From Eucalyptus grandis (lineage: Eukaryota; Streptophyta; Magnoliopsida; Myrtales; Myrtaceae), in assembly GCF_016545825.1 (NCBI RefSeq), contig NC_052616.1, positions 55,435,623 to 55,499,622 of the forward strand: 64,000 nucleotides of DNA, read 5' to 3'. Under the pieces are notes generated by a model. It had not been told where the DNA came from. It did no database searches and saw only the letters and a program-made list of their open reading frames with translations. Positions 62,112 through 64,000 of this stretch are shown piece by piece. The position numbers and the translations under genes are program-made. Position 1 is the first letter of the stretch; each line of letters opens with the position of its first letter.

Positions 62112-63745
62112 TGTTGACACCTATTTAAAAAAAATAACAAAAAAATAACAAAACAACAACAACAAAAAAAAAGAAAGAAAAAAAAAAAGAGAACTCGAGG
62201 GCAGCCAGGTTGGGCCAAATCCGACCTCAACCCAACTTGCCTCTCCCTTTTCTTCTCTCACACGCACACAGCTTGGCCCAACTTCCCTCTCCCTTCAACT
62301 TGGTCTGCGACCTAGTCATCTTCGTGCCCAAAATCCTGCAAAAAGGGAGCGGGAGAAAAGACAACAGCAGAAGCAAGGGAGTAGAGGAGGAGCAAAAGAT
62401 AAGGGCAAAAAAGACAGGAGCAGAAGAAGAGCAAGAGGAGCACAGATCGCGATAGAGAAGAACGACCGGGAAAAAAGAGCGACCGAGGAAGAACAGAGAG
62501 GGCAAAAGAGAGGAAACGAGAGGGAGAACAACAACGGAGAAGGGGAGAAACAGGAAAAAAAGGGGGGGAGACAAAGCCTTTGGAGGTCGACCAAGGAGCC
62601 AAGAGCCCCGGGATGCCTTGCCACCACCAAAGAGCTGCCTATCGATCGTCAATCGCCGCCATTTCCTCCGGAGCTTCAGTTGGGCATTATGTCGAATGCC
62701 TGGTGTGCGTGTGCTTAACCGAACCGGTTAGAGCTCGCATCAACTCTTTCAAGCAAGCTCCAGCCCTTCTCCTGTCCTCCTTTGCATTTCCTACTATTAC
62801 GGTACACCTCGCTACCCCTTTCGACTCGCGTTCAAGTCTCAACCAAAGCCAAAAACCTCTCGGTTCGATCATGCCCACCACCTGCTCACCAAAATACCCA
62901 GTCAAAAGTCAGTTTTTGTTTCCCACATTTAGAGATCTAGCACGATCAATAGGCCACTAGAAGGGACACCATCGTCTAGCCGTAGGACGAGCGTCGTCCT
63001 TCCCCCCATACAAGGCGGCGTTGTTGTGCCCAAGCCGGAGAACCGCCTGGGCACGGCGTCACCTCCTCTGGTCGGGCCCGGCCCATTCGAGCGGGCTGAT
63101 CAGCCTACCCCCAACCGAGCCAAACCTGACTCAGCCTGGGCGAAAATAGTAAAAAATATTACATTTTTATTTTTTATTTTAAAAAATTTTAAAAAAAAGT
63201 AGGGTTTGGTTAGGAATCGTCATGTCTTACCTTCTTAGTGTAATTAGGCATTTATTTGCTCGTATATTGATTATATCGCATGTTTAATTTGCTTATTTTA
63301 TCATGTTTAATTGCACGTGCTAAAGTTGACTGCAATTAGGATTTTGGTTGCAAATTGTTACTTTAATGATTGCATACATGCATGATCCCCTCACATGTTA
63401 GTGGATAGGTATAAAGTCAATCTAAACTGCCTAACAAATTTTTTTTCTTTTAAAATGAACAATATTAGGTACCGAAAGGGCACTAATTGGTTAAATAATG
63501 TGACCAAGTCTTCGACTCTAGATTCTCTGGTTGTGTAAGAAATGAGGTACACTGCCATACCTCACTTGGTTTCTAGCCAACCCCAATAGGCTAGTGGTCA
63601 CTCCTTATTGCAAATGTCTTGAGAACATGCCGATGTCACGCGAGATATGGGCTTGGGAGAGCTAAGCCTAATCTTGGACCATAGGCCCGTCCTTTAAGCA
63701 ATACCCCTAAACCTATTTCCTCCCCCCGAGGGGTAGGTCGCGATA
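62112..63745 (+). mobile_element. 5' LTR of a Ty3/gypsy (Tat/Ogre-like) element, plus orientation
   Basis: It starts TGTTGACACCTA, the reverse complement of the ends of the solo LTRs at 13749 and 61246. It ends GGTCGCGATA, the complement of their TGTCGCGACC starts with one change. It is 1634 bp, shorter than the two relatives. Downstream parts such as 'accgaaagggcactaattgg' and 'aatgaggtacactgcc' are the complements of about 11120-11260. The open frames at 62227-62652 (minus) and 62580-62960 (plus) lie in purine-rich or LTR sequence and show no protein family. Confidence 0.8.
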
Positions 63746-63748
63746 GCT

Positions 63749-63766
63749 TGGCGACTCCGCTGGGGA
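63749..63766 (+). promoter_or_regulatory. Primer-binding site TGGCGACTCCGCTGGGGA
   Basis: It lies three bases after the LTR end. Sequence of this type is, as I recall, the tRNA-Arg-primed site of Ogre/Tat gypsy elements. This fixes the orientation of the LTR and of the two solo LTRs related to it. Confidence 0.75.
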
Positions 63767-64000
63767 CTTAGTTTAAACCTTAAAGGACTCAGGCATAATT
63801 CTATCTTGTTTAAAAAAATGTTTTTGTTTGGCAGCAAGAATATCGGGTACGTCCCTAATGCGAGTGTTAAATGTTTATGCAGTTGGGAGTTATAAGAGGA
63901 GAAGTGATTGTTAACCCCTTGTCTTGCAAGTTTGGAGTTGGGAATGAGTGTTTATGTTTTGAAATTATGAAGTGCTGCTTGCTTATAGATTGTCATGTCC
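63767..64000 (+). mobile_element. Start of the internal region of the gypsy element, cut by the window edge
   Basis: No gag frame is visible in the 230 bases available. The element is expected to continue to the right. Confidence 0.6.

Noticed and set aside
62227..62960. Frames of 126-141 codons near the right edge
   Set aside because: They are located in the LTR bounded by TGTTGACACC and a primer-binding site, on both strands, without domain character.

Overview
The window is nuclear DNA from a flowering plant, most likely a woody eudicot. The genes have plant-type introns and there is no sign of bacterial organisation. LTR retrotransposons, a tRNA-derived SINE and several inverted-repeat DNA elements fill most of the space. 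The style of the repeats reminds me of Myrtaceae, but that is memory-based inference I cannot test here.

The backbone is a head-to-tail, plus-strand array of cysteine-rich receptor-like kinase (CRK, DUF26) genes. CRK-A lies at 17542-22029. CRK-B lies at 37362-48989 and is split by a complete Ty1/copia element. CRK-C lies at 53216-57297. All three share the same 7-exon structure: exon 1 for signal peptide, two DUF26 domains and a proline-rich hinge; exon 2 for the membrane span; exons 3-7 for the kinase. Their upstream and downstream flanks are also paralogous, so the array grew by tandem duplication of gene plus flanks. Copies of the CRK 3' flank at 881-1340 suggest another member just left of the window. 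An RBR-type E3 ubiquitin ligase pseudogene (1888-9881) and a second RBR fragment (22920-23345) are interspersed, so the duplicated block probably once held CRK plus RBR.

Every CRK is damaged in its membrane or kinase half: a frameshift in the membrane exon of CRK-A, a nonsense codon in CRK-B, and a nonsense codon plus a lost splice acceptor in CRK-C. The ectodomain exons of CRK-A and CRK-C remain fully open, and reading into intron 1 meets a stop soon afterwards. These loci could therefore at most supply secreted DUF26 proteins.

Mobile DNA by region: a solo LTR inside the RBR gene (2079-6124); a SINE (10168-10374); a minus-strand solo LTR (10978-13749); a MITE-like element (15054-15485); an LTR fragment and degenerate tandem repeats (24250-25850); copia element 1 (27238-35142, itself carrying an inverted-repeat insertion); copia element 2 (37647-44931) inside CRK-B; a PIF/Harbinger-like element with a GC-rich internal satellite (49263-50214); a minus-strand solo LTR (57568-61246) containing a TIR element with a captured gene-like segment; and a plus-strand LTR with primer-binding site (62112-63766) whose internal region runs off the right edge. 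Target-site duplications are visible for most of these and give exact boundaries.

I found no clearly new biological system. The least familiar features are a conserved open reading frame upstream of gag in both copia elements, next to a very GC-rich leader, and two different elements inserted at almost the same paralogous position downstream of CRK-B and CRK-C.
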